Assembly: GCA_019694345.1 (NCBI GenBank)
Contig: JAIBCA010000088.1
Location: 17,241-81,240, forward strand
Direction: 5' to 3'
Source: Pyrinomonadaceae bacterium
Lineage (GTDB): Bacteria; Acidobacteriota; Blastocatellia; Pyrinomonadales; Pyrinomonadaceae
DNA: 64,000 bases
In this document: piece by piece, positions 17,962 through 27,165 of the stretch
Position numbering within the stretch: position 1 is the stretch's first letter
How the letters are laid out: every line of letters begins with the position of its first letter
Program-made: the position numbers and the translations under genes
Notes under the pieces: generated by a model
Database searches by the model: none
Seen by the model: only the letters and a program-made list of their open reading frames with translations
Told to the model about the DNA's origin: nothing

Positions 17962-19286
17962 CTTAGAGTTTCGCCGAACAATGAATTCGCCTTGATCTGT
18001 GTAATGCGAACGTCCACGACCTGTCCGATCATTCCGGGGTCGCCGACAAAATTGACGAGCTTTTGACAGGTGGAGTGGCCGGTAAGCCCGCCTTCCGTAC
18101 GAGTCGAGGTCCGCTCGACCAAGACCTTAAGCACTTTATTAAGATACCGCTGCAACCTAATGTGCTGTATACGTTTCTGGGCTCGTTCGAGCTCGATGAA
18201 GCGCCTTGTTTTCTCGTCGGCACTGACGTCGTCGACCATTTCAAATGCCGGCGTACCGGGCCTCGGCGAGTACTTGAAAATGTACGCGCTGTCGAAGCCG
18301 CAATATTCGACCATTCTTACAGACTCCTGAAAATCCTTTTCTGTCTCACCGGGAAACCCGACGATAATATCTGTTGTCAGCGCGATGTCTTTGCTCGAAG
18401 ACCGCAATCGATCGATCTTTTTAAGATATTTTTCGATGGTATGGCCGCGTTTCATTGCCGCGAGCACCTTTGAACTCCCGGACTGGACTGGCAAATGGAC
18501 CCAATTGCAAAGGTTTTCGTGTGATTCGATAGCATCCACTATGTCGTCATTGAAATCGCGAGGGAACGAGGTCGTGAATTTTACCCTTTCGATCCCGGTG
18601 GCTGCAACGGCCCGCAATAGTTTTGAGAAGGCCGACTTCCCTTCAAATCCTTCGAGTCCTGAATCGCTCTCAGGCCTGTAACTGTTGACATTTTGGCCGA
18701 TCAAATGGACTTCTCTGACGCCATTGCGTCGTAATTCAAGCACCTGCCTGACGATCTCCGAAGCCAGGAGGCTCCGCTCGCGGCCCCTCGAAAATGGGAC
18801 GATACAGTAGGTGCAAAATTTGTTACACCCCTCGATAATCGGCAAAAAAGCTATGTATGGAGAATGGCGATGCTTGTCGGCGACTGTCCAGTCGTAATTG
18901 GCTTCGCGGTCGCCCAGGTCGACGATTGCATCGTCCGTGGAAAGCGTCTTCGCGATGGCGTCAGCGACACGGCCGACAGCTTGAGTGCCAAGCACGAAGT
19001 CCACACCCTCGATCTTCGAGAAGAGCGTTTCACCCTCAAGCTGGGCGACACAGCCCATCACGCCGACGATCGGTTTGGGGCGATCCGCATGGCGCAAATG
19101 GCCAACGCGAGTGTAAAGTTTCTGTTCCGCTTTTTCGCGAACTGAGCAGGTATTGAAGATAACTACGTCGGCATCATCCTCGATCTCCGTCATTTCGTAA
19201 CCTCGGTTAGCAAGCGTCGTCGAGATCCGTTCTGAATCAGAGACGTTCATTTGACAGCCGTAGGTTTCGAGATAAACTTTTTTCAT
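17958..19286 (-). CDS. miaB: tRNA-2-methylthio-N6-dimethylallyladenosine synthase MiaB
   Basis: A 442-residue radical-SAM methylthiotransferase acting on A37 of tRNAs. The N-terminal domain has the three conserved Cys (YGCQMN, NTCSVRE, GCVAQ), the radical-SAM cluster motif is CNKFCTYCIVPFSRG, and a C-terminal TRAM domain follows. The start MKKVYLETYGCQMN matches the family start closely. That start is only three bases from the divergent dnaE start. Confidence 0.97.
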   Translation of the reverse strand: MKKVYLETYGCQMNVSDSERISTTLANRGYEMTEIEDDADVVIFNTCSVREKAEQKLYTRVGHLRHADRPKPIVGVMGCVAQLEGETLFSKIEGVDFVLGTQAVGRVADAIAKTLSTDDAIVDLGDREANYDWTVADKHRHSPYIAFLPIIEGCNKFCTYCIVPFSRGRERSLLASEIVRQVLELRRNGVREVHLIGQNVNSYRPESDSGLEGFEGKSAFSKLLRAVAATGIERVKFTTSFPRDFNDDIVDAIESHENLCNWVHLPVQSGSSKVLAAMKRGHTIEKYLKKIDRLRSSSKDIALTTDIIVGFPGETEKDFQESVRMVEYCGFDSAYIFKYSPRPGTPAFEMVDDVSADEKTRRFIELERAQKRIQHIRLQRYLNKVLKVLVERTSTRTEGGLTGHSTCQKLVNFVGDPGMIGQVVDVRITQIKANSLFGETLR

Positions 19287-19289
19287 AAC

Positions 19290-22200
19290 ATGCCGAACGA
19301 GACCAAATACAAGCCGTTTTCAGCCAAGGATTTCGTCCATCTTCATTTGCATTCAGATTATAGCCTGTTGCAAAGCACAATCCAACTCAAGCCGTTGGCG
19401 AAACGGCTCGAAGAACTGGACCTCAAGGCGTGTGCGATTACCGATTACGGCAATATGTACGGTACAGTCTCGTTTTACAACACGATGTCGTACGGCGGCA
19501 TAAAGCCGATCATTGGATACGAGGCCTACCTTGCTCCTGGCAGCAGGACCGAGCGCAGTTCGGCATTGAAGGCGGGCGAGAAGCCTTTCTATCGGCTGGT
19601 GCTTCTGGCAAAAGACCTAGACGGCTATAGAAATCTCGCCGTATTGGCTTCAAAGGCTTTCACTGAGGGCTTTTTGCACCGGCCCCGGATCGACCTTGAA
19701 TTGCTTGCCGAGTATTCCAAGGGACTTATCGGATTGTCCTCAGGGCCGGAAGAGATCGTCGGCCATTTTCTCAATACGGGCAATGCTCAACGAGCACTTG
19801 AAGTTGCGAAGGCACTTGAGGATATTTTTGGTAAAGGACTCTTTTATTTAGAGATACAGGATCATTTCGAGCCATCGGCGGTCGCCGCTACCCGTAAGGT
19901 CATTGAGTTTGCGAATGAAGCAGATCTTCCGTTGGTGGCAACCAACGACGTTCACTATCTTAACCGCGACGATGCGAGGGCTCAGCAAGCTCTGATCGCC
20001 TTGGCTGACGGACGTACCCTCAGCGAAAGCGCACGAACGACGCCCGAGACGTCCCTGCGTTACCTGCGTTCCGCCGAAGAGATGTGGGACATTTTTGGCG
20101 GCGAATTACCCGAAGCACTCACAAATACGGTTAAGATCGCCGAGATGGTCGATTTCGAGATGCCGCAGGGCGACAAACACCGTCAATTGCCGAAATATCC
20201 GATACCACCGGAATTCTCTTCGATGAACGAAGATGATTATTTCGTCAAGGTGCTAAATGACGGGTTTGAGGAGAGAAAGCGGACCGAATGGGAGCCGTTG
20301 ATGGCCGCAGGGAGGCTCAAGCACAGCATCGAAGAGTACCGCGAGCGTCTCGAGATCGAGATCTCGACGATCAAACGAATGGGATTTCCCGGATATTTCT
20401 TGATCGTGTGGGATTTTATTCGATACGCCCGTGAAAAGGACATTCCGGTCGGGCCGGGACGCGGTTCGGCGGCAGGCTCGCTAGCGGCTTACTGTATGCG
20501 GATCACTGATGTGGATCCGCTTCAACACGAACTTCTTTTCGAGCGTTTTCTCAATCCCGAGCGAGTTTCGATGCCGGATATCGACATCGATTTCTGTATT
20601 AGAGGGCGCGGTGACGTGATAGATCACGTGACCGAGCTTTATGGACGCGAGTCGGTATGCCAGATCATTACGTTCGGAACGATGGCATCAAGGGCGGCGA
20701 TAAAAGACGTTGGCCGAGTGTTGAATATGCCCTACGGCGATGTCGAACGAATCGCCAAGATGATCCCGCCGCCGGTTCGCGGCCGAAATGTCAGCATTTC
20801 ACAGGCGATCAGCGAAGTTCCGGAACTCGCGGCGGCGATGAAGTCCGACCCAAAGGTCAATGACCTTGTCGAACTCGCCTTGCGTATCGAGGGCTGTGCC
20901 CGTCACACTTCGGTCCATGCTGCCGGCGTTGTCATCAGTCCGCGTCCCTTGCACGAATTGGTTCCGGTTTCGATCTCCAAAGACGAACTTACCAGTCAGT
21001 ACCCGATGAACGACCTCGAAAAGGTCGGTATGCTGAAAATGGACTTCCTTGGCCTGACGACGTTGACTGTGATAGCCGATTGTCTCGCGTCCATCAAGGA
21101 AAAACTCGGTGAGACCATCGACTGGACTAGCATCCCGAACAACGAAGAAAAGACGATGCAGCTTTTCGGTGAAGGCCGGACAGAGGCGATCTTTCAGTTT
21201 GAATCGTCGGGAATGGCGGATATGTGCCGGCGTCTCAAGCCCAAAGAACTTGAGGACCTCTCAGCCCTGAACGCGCTTTATCGGCCGGGGCCGCTCGACG
21301 GCGGCATGATCGATGATTTTATCGATCGCCACAAAGGACTCAAGCCGGTCGAATACATCGTCCCGGAAATGGAGGATATCCTTGGCAACACTTTCGGGGT
21401 GCTTGTCTATCAGGAACAGATCATGCAGCTGGCACAGAAGCTTGCCGGGTATAGTCTGGGCGACGCCGACCTGATGCGCCGGGCGATGGGTAAGAAAAAG
21501 GTCGAGGAAATGCTGCCTCATGAGAAGAAATTCATCAACGGGGCCGTTGAACGCGGGATTAAGCCAAAAACTGCTAAAGAGATCTTTGATCTGATGGCAA
21601 AATTCGCGGATTACGGTTTCAACCGTAGTCATTCGATGGCATACGCAGTCCTGGCGTTTCAGACGGCCTATCTGAAGGCTCACTATCCTGCACATTTTTA
21701 CGCATCGGTCCTTTCGCACGAAGCCCAGGACAGTGCAAAGGTCTATAAATATTCGACTGAACTCCGTTCGCTCGGGCTCGAACTTCTGCCGCCGGACATC
21801 AATGAATCAGACGAAGGGTTCACTCCCGGCGACAGTGCCGTTCGCTACGGCCTAACGGCGATCAAGGGTATGGGATCGGCCAGTGTGCAGGCGATCGTCG
21901 AGGCCAGAAAACAAGGTAAATTCACTTCGCTTTACGATTTCTGTTCGCGGCTGGGCTCAGGCGCGGTAAATCGCCGCGGGCTCGAAAGCCTGATAGCCGC
22001 GGGCGCGTTTGACTCGCTTATGCCGTTGGAAACGACGGTTGGCGAATGGCGAGCCAAATTGACGGCGGCGATCGACGGCGCACTGCAGCACGGACAACGA
22101 GCTGCGACCGATCGCGAACGCGGACAAAGCGGTCTTTTCGGCGGGGCGGGAGGAGAAGGAACTTCGTCGGAGGCGGCACTTCCCTTCGCGACGCCGTGGA

Positions 22201-22829
22201 CGCAGATGGAGATCTCGCAGCACGAGAAGGCCTCGATCGGGTTCTACCTTTCGGCACATCCGCTGGATAACTACTCGGGGATGCTGTCCGGGCTCAATCT
22301 GCGCAACTTTACTGACTTAGGCGAACTCAACTCCGGTGATATGGTTTTGGTTGCCGGTATAATATCGGGCCTTCAGGTGCGACAGAGCAAGAAAGGCAAC
22401 CGTTTTTGCATGTTTCGTCTTGAAGACCGATCGGGCGGGATCAAAACGATCGCGTGGGGTGAGGCTTTTAAGGCCTTTTCCGCCTTTTTGAAAGATGATG
22501 AAATGGTGATCGTCGGGGGCAAGATCGAGGCAGGCGAGGGCCAGGAACCGACGTTGATCGTAAATGAGGTCAGATCTCTCGACGATTCGGTGGCGGCTGC
22601 CGCACGATCGATCAATATTACGTTTCCGAGGGAGCAGATCGATCAGGCGTTTATTGAGGATGTATTTTTGACGCTGGGCGGGCATCACGGCCGATGTGAG
22701 GTCTATCTAACGGTTCCGGCTGACGAAGCCGTTGTAAAGGTGCTCGCACCCACAACACGCGTCGCGGGAAGCCGCATTTTGCAGCGTGAACTTGAATCCA
22801 AAGGATGCCGGGTCGAATGGACACACTGA
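19290..22829 (+). CDS. dnaE: DNA polymerase III alpha subunit
   Basis: A replicative polymerase of about 1179 residues. In order: PHP domain (FVHLHLHSDYSLLQ at 15-28), polymerase palm with GPGRGSAAGSL and the catalytic PDIDIDFC, the fingers and beta-binding region, then tandem HhH and an OB-fold near the C-terminus. Several PHP metal ligands appear replaced (TDYGN for TDHGN at 51-55, YRLVLLA for the usual His-containing strand, LSSGP for TTGCP), so intrinsic proofreading is probably lost. The ATG at 19290 is used; the frame extends to a TTG at 19251 inside miaB. accA follows, the same order as in E. coli. Confidence 0.96.
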   Translation: MPNETKYKPFSAKDFVHLHLHSDYSLLQSTIQLKPLAKRLEELDLKACAITDYGNMYGTVSFYNTMSYGGIKPIIGYEAYLAPGSRTERSSALKAGEKPFYRLVLLAKDLDGYRNLAVLASKAFTEGFLHRPRIDLELLAEYSKGLIGLSSGPEEIVGHFLNTGNAQRALEVAKALEDIFGKGLFYLEIQDHFEPSAVAATRKVIEFANEADLPLVATNDVHYLNRDDARAQQALIALADGRTLSESARTTPETSLRYLRSAEEMWDIFGGELPEALTNTVKIAEMVDFEMPQGDKHRQLPKYPIPPEFSSMNEDDYFVKVLNDGFEERKRTEWEPLMAAGRLKHSIEEYRERLEIEISTIKRMGFPGYFLIVWDFIRYAREKDIPVGPGRGSAAGSLAAYCMRITDVDPLQHELLFERFLNPERVSMPDIDIDFCIRGRGDVIDHVTELYGRESVCQIITFGTMASRAAIKDVGRVLNMPYGDVERIAKMIPPPVRGRNVSISQAISEVPELAAAMKSDPKVNDLVELALRIEGCARHTSVHAAGVVISPRPLHELVPVSISKDELTSQYPMNDLEKVGMLKMDFLGLTTLTVIADCLASIKEKLGETIDWTSIPNNEEKTMQLFGEGRTEAIFQFESSGMADMCRRLKPKELEDLSALNALYRPGPLDGGMIDDFIDRHKGLKPVEYIVPEMEDILGNTFGVLVYQEQIMQLAQKLAGYSLGDADLMRRAMGKKKVEEMLPHEKKFINGAVERGIKPKTAKEIFDLMAKFADYGFNRSHSMAYAVLAFQTAYLKAHYPAHFYASVLSHEAQDSAKVYKYSTELRSLGLELLPPDINESDEGFTPGDSAVRYGLTAIKGMGSASVQAIVEARKQGKFTSLYDFCSRLGSGAVNRRGLESLIAAGAFDSLMPLETTVGEWRAKLTAAIDGALQHGQRAATDRERGQSGLFGGAGGEGTSSEAALPFATPWTQMEISQHEKASIGFYLSAHPLDNYSGMLSGLNLRNFTDLGELNSGDMVLVAGIISGLQVRQSKKGNRFCMFRLEDRSGGIKTIAWGEAFKAFSAFLKDDEMVIVGGKIEAGEGQEPTLIVNEVRSLDDSVAAAARSINITFPREQIDQAFIEDVFLTLGGHHGRCEVYLTVPADEAVVKVLAPTTRVAGSRILQRELESKGCRVEWTH

Positions 22830-22915
22830 TAGAGTGTGTTCCGAGATCGTTCAACGACACTGCACGGTACGGCCTTGAAATGCCTAAAAGCACTGTTTGA
22901 GGTAATATATCTACT

Positions 22916-23740
22916 ATGACAACTGCTGCATTTGAGCGTGTTCAAACCGCGAGGCATCCGGATCGGCCTTACGCAATGGACCTCTTCGAAGAGATGTTCA
23001 CGGATTTTGTTGAGGTCCACGGGGACCGTCGGTTTGCAGATGATCCGGCAATGGTCACCGGATTTGCCAAGATAGACGGTATCGACGTCGCCGTGATCGG
23101 CCAGCAGAAGGGGCGGGACATTAATGAACGCCGGCACCGCAATTTTGCGATGCCTAAACCGGAAGGCTATCGCAAAGCCCTTAGGGTCATGCGAATGGCG
23201 GAGAAGTTTGGACGGCCGATCGTCACGATCATAGATACGCCGGGAGCATATCCCGGCATCGACGCTGAAGAACGCGGTCAGGCCGAGGCGATCGCCTTCA
23301 ATCTGCGTGAAATGGCGTCTATCAAGGTGCCGATCGTCGTCGTCGTGCTCGGTGAGGGCGGCAGCGGCGGGGCTCTCGCAATTGGGATCGGTGACCGCGT
23401 CTTGATGATGGAGAACGCCGTCTATTCCGTAATTACTCCTGAGGGGTGTGCGGCGATCCTATGGAAGGACGCAAGTCGAGCGCCGGACGCGGCTGAGGGA
23501 TTGAAGTTGACGGCCGATAATCTCAAACAGTTTAATATTATCGACGAGATAATACCTGAACCTGTCTCATGGACGATCGGTGATGATAAGAATGACAAAC
23601 GCGGTGACGCATTCAATCAGATCGCCGCATCCCTGAAGAGCCGGATCACGGCCTCGATAAAGGAACTTTCGAGAAAAGACGGAAAATCACTGGTCAGAGA
23701 AAGGTACGAAAAGTTTCGGAAAATGGGTGAATGGGTCTGA
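22916..23740 (+). CDS. accA: Acetyl-CoA carboxylase carboxyltransferase subunit alpha
   Basis: A 274-residue AccA. The crotonase-like core is complete: DFVEVHGDRRFADDPAMV, the PEGYRKALRVMRMAEKF helix, DTPGAYPGIDAEERGQ, and the oxyanion-forming GEGGSGGALAIG. It is shorter than E. coli AccA (319) because most of the N-terminal coiled-coil extension is missing. With AccD it transfers CO2 from biotin to acetyl-CoA, the first step of fatty-acid synthesis; accD is not in this window. Confidence 0.96.
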   Translation: MTTAAFERVQTARHPDRPYAMDLFEEMFTDFVEVHGDRRFADDPAMVTGFAKIDGIDVAVIGQQKGRDINERRHRNFAMPKPEGYRKALRVMRMAEKFGRPIVTIIDTPGAYPGIDAEERGQAEAIAFNLREMASIKVPIVVVVLGEGGSGGALAIGIGDRVLMMENAVYSVITPEGCAAILWKDASRAPDAAEGLKLTADNLKQFNIIDEIIPEPVSWTIGDDKNDKRGDAFNQIAASLKSRITASIKELSRKDGKSLVRERYEKFRKMGEWV

Positions 23741-23785
23741 GGATCGTGGGATCGCCCGCAAGCCAAATGGGGTTCAACAATAAGA

Positions 23786-23821
23786 GGGACCGGTAACGAA
23801 TTTCGATTCGTCACCGGCCCC
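23786..23821. terminator. Terminator between accA and ssb
   Basis: A 15-base stem (23786-23800 with 23807-23821) around TTTCGA. Two positions are A-C mismatches on the plus strand but G-U pairs in the minus-strand RNA, so it is more stable as the ssb terminator. T-rich sequence follows on both sides. Confidence 0.8.
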
Positions 23822-23860
23822 TTTCTGTAATTCTGATACCCGGCAAATAATGATCAGCAA

Positions 23861-24334
23861 CTAGAAAGGAATGTCGTCGTCGGCAGCAGGCGTCGAAACG
23901 GGTGCTGACGAGCTGCCGGAGCTGCTCCCAGACGAGACGGAGCCGCCGGTATATCCCGAATCGTGATCGTCATGGCCGCCGCTGTATTCGCCGCCGCCAC
24001 TATCGCTTCGAGAGCCGATGAATTGCATGTCGGTCGCCTGAACGTCGAGGGTATATCGTCTATTGTTGTCACGATCGGTCCATTCTTCGATCTTCAGCCG
24101 GCCTTCGATATAGACCGGCGATCCTTTCGTTAGGTATTTGGCCGCGTTCTCGGCCTGCTGACGCCAGAGCGTGATCTTGAACCATGTCGTAATATCCTGA
24201 AGCTCACCGGATTTGTCACGTCGCTTTTCGTTGGTCGCCATGGTGAAGCTGCAAACGGCAGCTCCCTGCGGCGTATATCGTAATTCGGGATCGCGGCCAA
24301 GGTTGCCGACGATGATTATCTTGTTGAATGACAT
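23861..24334 (-). CDS. ssb: Single-stranded DNA-binding protein
   Basis: A 157-residue SSB. The OB-fold starts SFNKIIIVGNLGRDPELRYT and includes TTWFKITLW and KGSPVYIEGRL. A Gly/Ser-rich flexible linker (about 113-150) leads to the acidic tip DDDIPF, the docking site for repair and replication partners. GAGG lies a few bases before the ATG. It stands alone as a single-gene unit with its own terminator. Confidence 0.97.
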   Translation of the reverse strand: MSFNKIIIVGNLGRDPELRYTPQGAAVCSFTMATNEKRRDKSGELQDITTWFKITLWRQQAENAAKYLTKGSPVYIEGRLKIEEWTDRDNNRRYTLDVQATDMQFIGSRSDSGGGEYSGGHDDHDSGYTGGSVSSGSSSGSSSAPVSTPAADDDIPF

Positions 24335-24471
24335 GGATGTATCCTCGCGTTTTGTGTAATTTTGTCGAACTTATTGTTTAGAACAGTCATCAATATATCA
24401 TGGCCGATGTGCTGTGATAAAATCCTCTTTTCTCTTCGGCAGGGTGTGCCGTTTAACAGGCACCGAGGTAA

Positions 24472-25599
24472 ATGATAAGCGGCATTTCAAAGTTCCTCAC
24501 TTCAACGCATGGACACCTTGTCCATTGGTTGTCGTGCGCTGTTGTGATCGCGGCCCTTTCGTCCGCAGCCTTCGCCGAAAAGCCGGGAGAAGTTCAAATA
24601 CAAAAATGTTGGAGTCATTCGAGCGGGCCCGACAGATCAGGCATTGCTGCGGCGGGCGAAACGATCTACTCGATCCGCAATGGATCGATCATCGAGGCCA
24701 TCGCGGTCGATTCGGGTAAATTGATCTGGTCGAACGACGTTGGCGGATCGGTGGCGTCAAATCTTGTAACAGACGGGCCGAATCTATATTTTGTCCGTCG
24801 CACTGGTTTTGCGGGCGACAATACGACCCAGGCATTTCTTGTTTCGATCAGTGCAAATGCCGGGATAACGCGATGGAAAACCCCACTGCTTGCCGGCGAG
24901 GAATACAAATTGGCACTCACGCGAACAGGGATTCTCGCGATCAATGACAGCGGTGAGCTGTCGAGCTTTTCGATCGTCGACGGTGTCTCACGATCGAGCC
25001 GAAAATCGTCCCGGCCGGTGACCCTCGGGATCCTGAAACTGGGAGAAAGGTCAATAATATCGACATTTGAGCGGGATATCATTTCGTTGGTAGGAAATGA
25101 AGAACCGCGGGTGATGTCACGGTCGGACTTTGCAGTGACCGCGCTGTTGCCGGAGGCGGATGGCGGGGTATTTTACGGAAATGACCGCGGGATACTCGCT
25201 TTGCTGTCGGGAAAGGACACGAGACCCGTTTGGCAATTCAAGAGCGGCGGAGCCATTTCGGATATCATTGTCACTGACGGCCGCATAATCGCAGCGTCGA
25301 ACGATAATTTTGTTTACGCTTTGGCTACTTCTAACGGGGCCCGCCTGTGGAAGCGTCGTGTGAAAGGCCGCGTTTCGGCCCTCAAAATGGTCGGCAAGGA
25401 CCTCTTGCTGGTGCAACCGCTTGGCGACGACAATATTATCTTCTTAAGCACGAGAAACGGCAGCGTGTCGGGACAGATCCCGGCGACAGCAGGTGAGTTT
25501 GTACTGGATTCGACCGTGATCGACTCAAACCGACTGGTCGTCGCGACGGATACCGCACTTTACGGCTATTCGATCGGGGGCTGTCGGCCCGCAAAATGA
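24472..25599 (+). CDS. Secreted PQQ-like beta-propeller protein
   Basis: A 375-residue protein with an N-terminal signal peptide (hydrophobic WLSCAVVIAALSSAAFA, cleavage after AFA near residue 36). The rest is built of repeated blades with the pattern LyAid...G..rWk, for example GKLIWSNDVGG, AGITRWKTPL, DTRPVWQFKSGG and GARLWKRRVKG. This is the PQQ-binding-like propeller also seen in BamB, but no BamA-interaction feature is recognisable. GAGGTAAATG gives a good ribosome site. No partner gene is adjacent. Confidence 0.85.
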   Translation: MISGISKFLTSTHGHLVHWLSCAVVIAALSSAAFAEKPGEVQIQKCWSHSSGPDRSGIAAAGETIYSIRNGSIIEAIAVDSGKLIWSNDVGGSVASNLVTDGPNLYFVRRTGFAGDNTTQAFLVSISANAGITRWKTPLLAGEEYKLALTRTGILAINDSGELSSFSIVDGVSRSSRKSSRPVTLGILKLGERSIISTFERDIISLVGNEEPRVMSRSDFAVTALLPEADGGVFYGNDRGILALLSGKDTRPVWQFKSGGAISDIIVTDGRIIAASNDNFVYALATSNGARLWKRRVKGRVSALKMVGKDLLLVQPLGDDNIIFLSTRNGSVSGQIPATAGEFVLDSTVIDSNRLVVATDTALYGYSIGGCRPAK

Positions 25600-25601
25600 A
25601 A

Positions 25602-25628
25602 TGGCCCGGGAATGCTTCATCCGGGCCA
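25602..25628. terminator. Hairpin terminator between convergent genes
   Basis: TGGCCCGG (25602-25609) pairs with CCGGGCCA (25621-25628) around 11 bases, three bases after the beta-propeller stop. It lies between convergent genes and can act on both strands. Confidence 0.65.
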
Positions 25629-25656
25629 CATAAAAATCAATAGAGGAAACGCTTAT

Positions 25657-25887
25657 CTAGTGAGACGTAGCGTGCTCGTGCATCATTGCATAGATCTCAT
25701 CCTTAATCTGTAATTTCTTTTTCTTGAGAGTGATCTCTTCCAACTGTTCGTCGTCGCTGGGGTACGTAAGGTGGGCTAGTTCAACCAATCGTTTTTCGTA
25801 ATCTTCGTGCTGATGCACCAGTTCTCTAAATGTCGAATTGCTCTTGATCAATTCGTCTCTCACCGGATCAGCTATTGACATGTCCAT
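25657..25887 (-). CDS. DUF465 / YdcH-like small helical protein
   Basis: A 76-residue protein almost entirely alpha-helical, with the DUF465 core: FRELVHQHEDYEKRLVELA, a short turn, then LEEITLKKKKLQIKDEIYAM. This YdcH-type hairpin occurs in many proteobacteria and acidobacteria; its role is unknown. A GAGG lies about 10 bases before the start. Confidence 0.85.
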   Translation of the reverse strand: MDMSIADPVRDELIKSNSTFRELVHQHEDYEKRLVELAHLTYPSDDEQLEEITLKKKKLQIKDEIYAMMHEHATSH

Positions 25888-25917
25888 GGCGTTTTTTCCT
25901 CACTTTTCAATGATATC

Positions 25918-25955
25918 CACCCGTTGGCGGAAATTTAATATTCTCGTAACGGGTG
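25918..25955. repeat. Inverted repeat in the gap after rimI
   Basis: CACCCGTT (25918-25925) and AACGGGTG (25948-25955) form a perfect eight-base inverted repeat with a 22-base AT-rich spacer, and ACCCGTT recurs at 25976. It lies in the 138-base gap between the rimI end and the DUF465 start. It could be an operator; nothing else is seen in the gap. Confidence 0.35.
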
Positions 25956-26025
25956 TAACTTCATATTAGCCGAAACCCGTTCGTATTATCAAGCGAAATG
26001 TTGGCAATACGGTGGACTTTTGAGG

Positions 26026-26493
26026 TCAAAGTGAGCGCCGCATCAGAATGCCGTCTTCGCGGGGTTCTTTGTAAAGGTCACGGCGGATCGAGATGCTCTC
26101 AAAACCGTTTCTCTCGTAAATTCGAATGGCTCGAAGATTAGAACATCTAACTTCAAGCCAGATCGCCCGGACGCCGGCGTCGAGGCATTTATCGATAAAA
26201 GAGTCTAGAAGTGTTTGTCCCAGTCCGCGTCCAAGCAGTGGTTCTGTGACCCCGATATTATATATCTCTGCGTCGACTGACGAATCGTCGTCATTTGAGG
26301 CTACGATGCGTCCGACCACGAATCCAATGGTCTGATTTTCGTCATCAGCCAGCCTCAGCATTATGGAATGCGGATTTCTGAGTTCTTCAAGATAACCGGC
26401 CGCAGACCAGTGGTTTAGATTTGTCTCGTCGGCAATACGTATGAGATCGGCAATGTGCGAAGATTCGATCGGGCGTATTCGAGGTTCGGCCAT
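26026..26493 (-). CDS. rimI: Ribosomal protein S18 alanine N-acetyltransferase-like GNAT enzyme
   Basis: A 155-residue single-domain GNAT acetyltransferase. Visible are the acetyl-CoA loop LLGRGLGQTLLD, the LEVRCSNLRAIRIYERNGFE segment typical of RimI, and the final YKEPREDGILMRR. RimI modifies the N-terminus of S18. Placement directly after tsaB, a frequent arrangement, supports the RimI assignment over other GNATs. Confidence 0.88.
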   Translation of the reverse strand: MAEPRIRPIESSHIADLIRIADETNLNHWSAAGYLEELRNPHSIMLRLADDENQTIGFVVGRIVASNDDDSSVDAEIYNIGVTEPLLGRGLGQTLLDSFIDKCLDAGVRAIWLEVRCSNLRAIRIYERNGFESISIRRDLYKEPREDGILMRRSL

Positions 26494-26508
26494 TGCTTCA
26501 AGTATCCG

Positions 26509-27165
26509 TTATTTTCGTTTGCCGACAAAAAGCGGTTCGGGCGTTTCACCAATGTTGTGAGTTATCGCTGCCTGGCCGAGATAATTCGAGATATCGATGT
26601 CGACTGTCTTGACGCGATCATTGCGTCCTTCAGAGAGAGCCTCGGAGATTGAAGGGTAAAGCAGCAAAGGAAGTTCGCCGCCGCCAAATTCGCTAAGTCC
26701 CGACAATTCAACCGGTTCTGGTTCGGAAAGAGTTATTATCCTTGCACCGGACATCCCAAACCGTTGAGCACACACGGTATCGCGGCCTACGGGCAGCACG
26801 ACCGCGAATTCGCGTCCGGAACCGTGCGTCAAAGCGATGGCCTCAAGTGCGGAGACCCGACGAAGGCATTTGCGGGTGGCGGCGGCCAGCCCCATTGCCG
26901 TCGAGAGCCCGATCCTTATACCGGTAAAACTTCCCGGACCCGATGAAACGACGATCTCGTCGATGTCAGCGATCGACAGGTCATTTCTGCCCAAGATCTC
27001 ATCGAGAGTAGGAAGCAGATCTTCGGCACGTGACTGAGCCGTTGCACCTACTGCACCGTCGATCCTGACACCAGCCGAAAACAACGATATGCTCCCTCCG
27101 CCTATGGCGGATTCGATCGCGAGAATGTTGTGACCTGTTTGTCGCATAAGTGTCTTTGCGGTCAC
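26509..27165 (-). CDS. tsaB: tRNA threonylcarbamoyladenosine biosynthesis protein TsaB
   Basis: A 218-residue protein of the ASKHA fold: ILAIESAIGGGSISLF, SSGPGSFTGIRIGLS and GLAAA are the family landmarks. TsaB scaffolds TsaD and TsaE in making t6A37 of tRNAs that read ANN codons. The GTG at 27165 overlaps the stop of the upstream nucleotidyltransferase (GTGA); an ATG at 27147 is an alternative. Neither has a strong ribosome site. Confidence 0.93.
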   Translation of the reverse strand: MTAKTLMRQTGHNILAIESAIGGGSISLFSAGVRIDGAVGATAQSRAEDLLPTLDEILGRNDLSIADIDEIVVSSGPGSFTGIRIGLSTAMGLAAATRKCLRRVSALEAIALTHGSGREFAVVLPVGRDTVCAQRFGMSGARIITLSEPEPVELSGLSEFGGGELPLLLYPSISEALSEGRNDRVKTVDIDISNYLGQAAITHNIGETPEPLFVGKRK

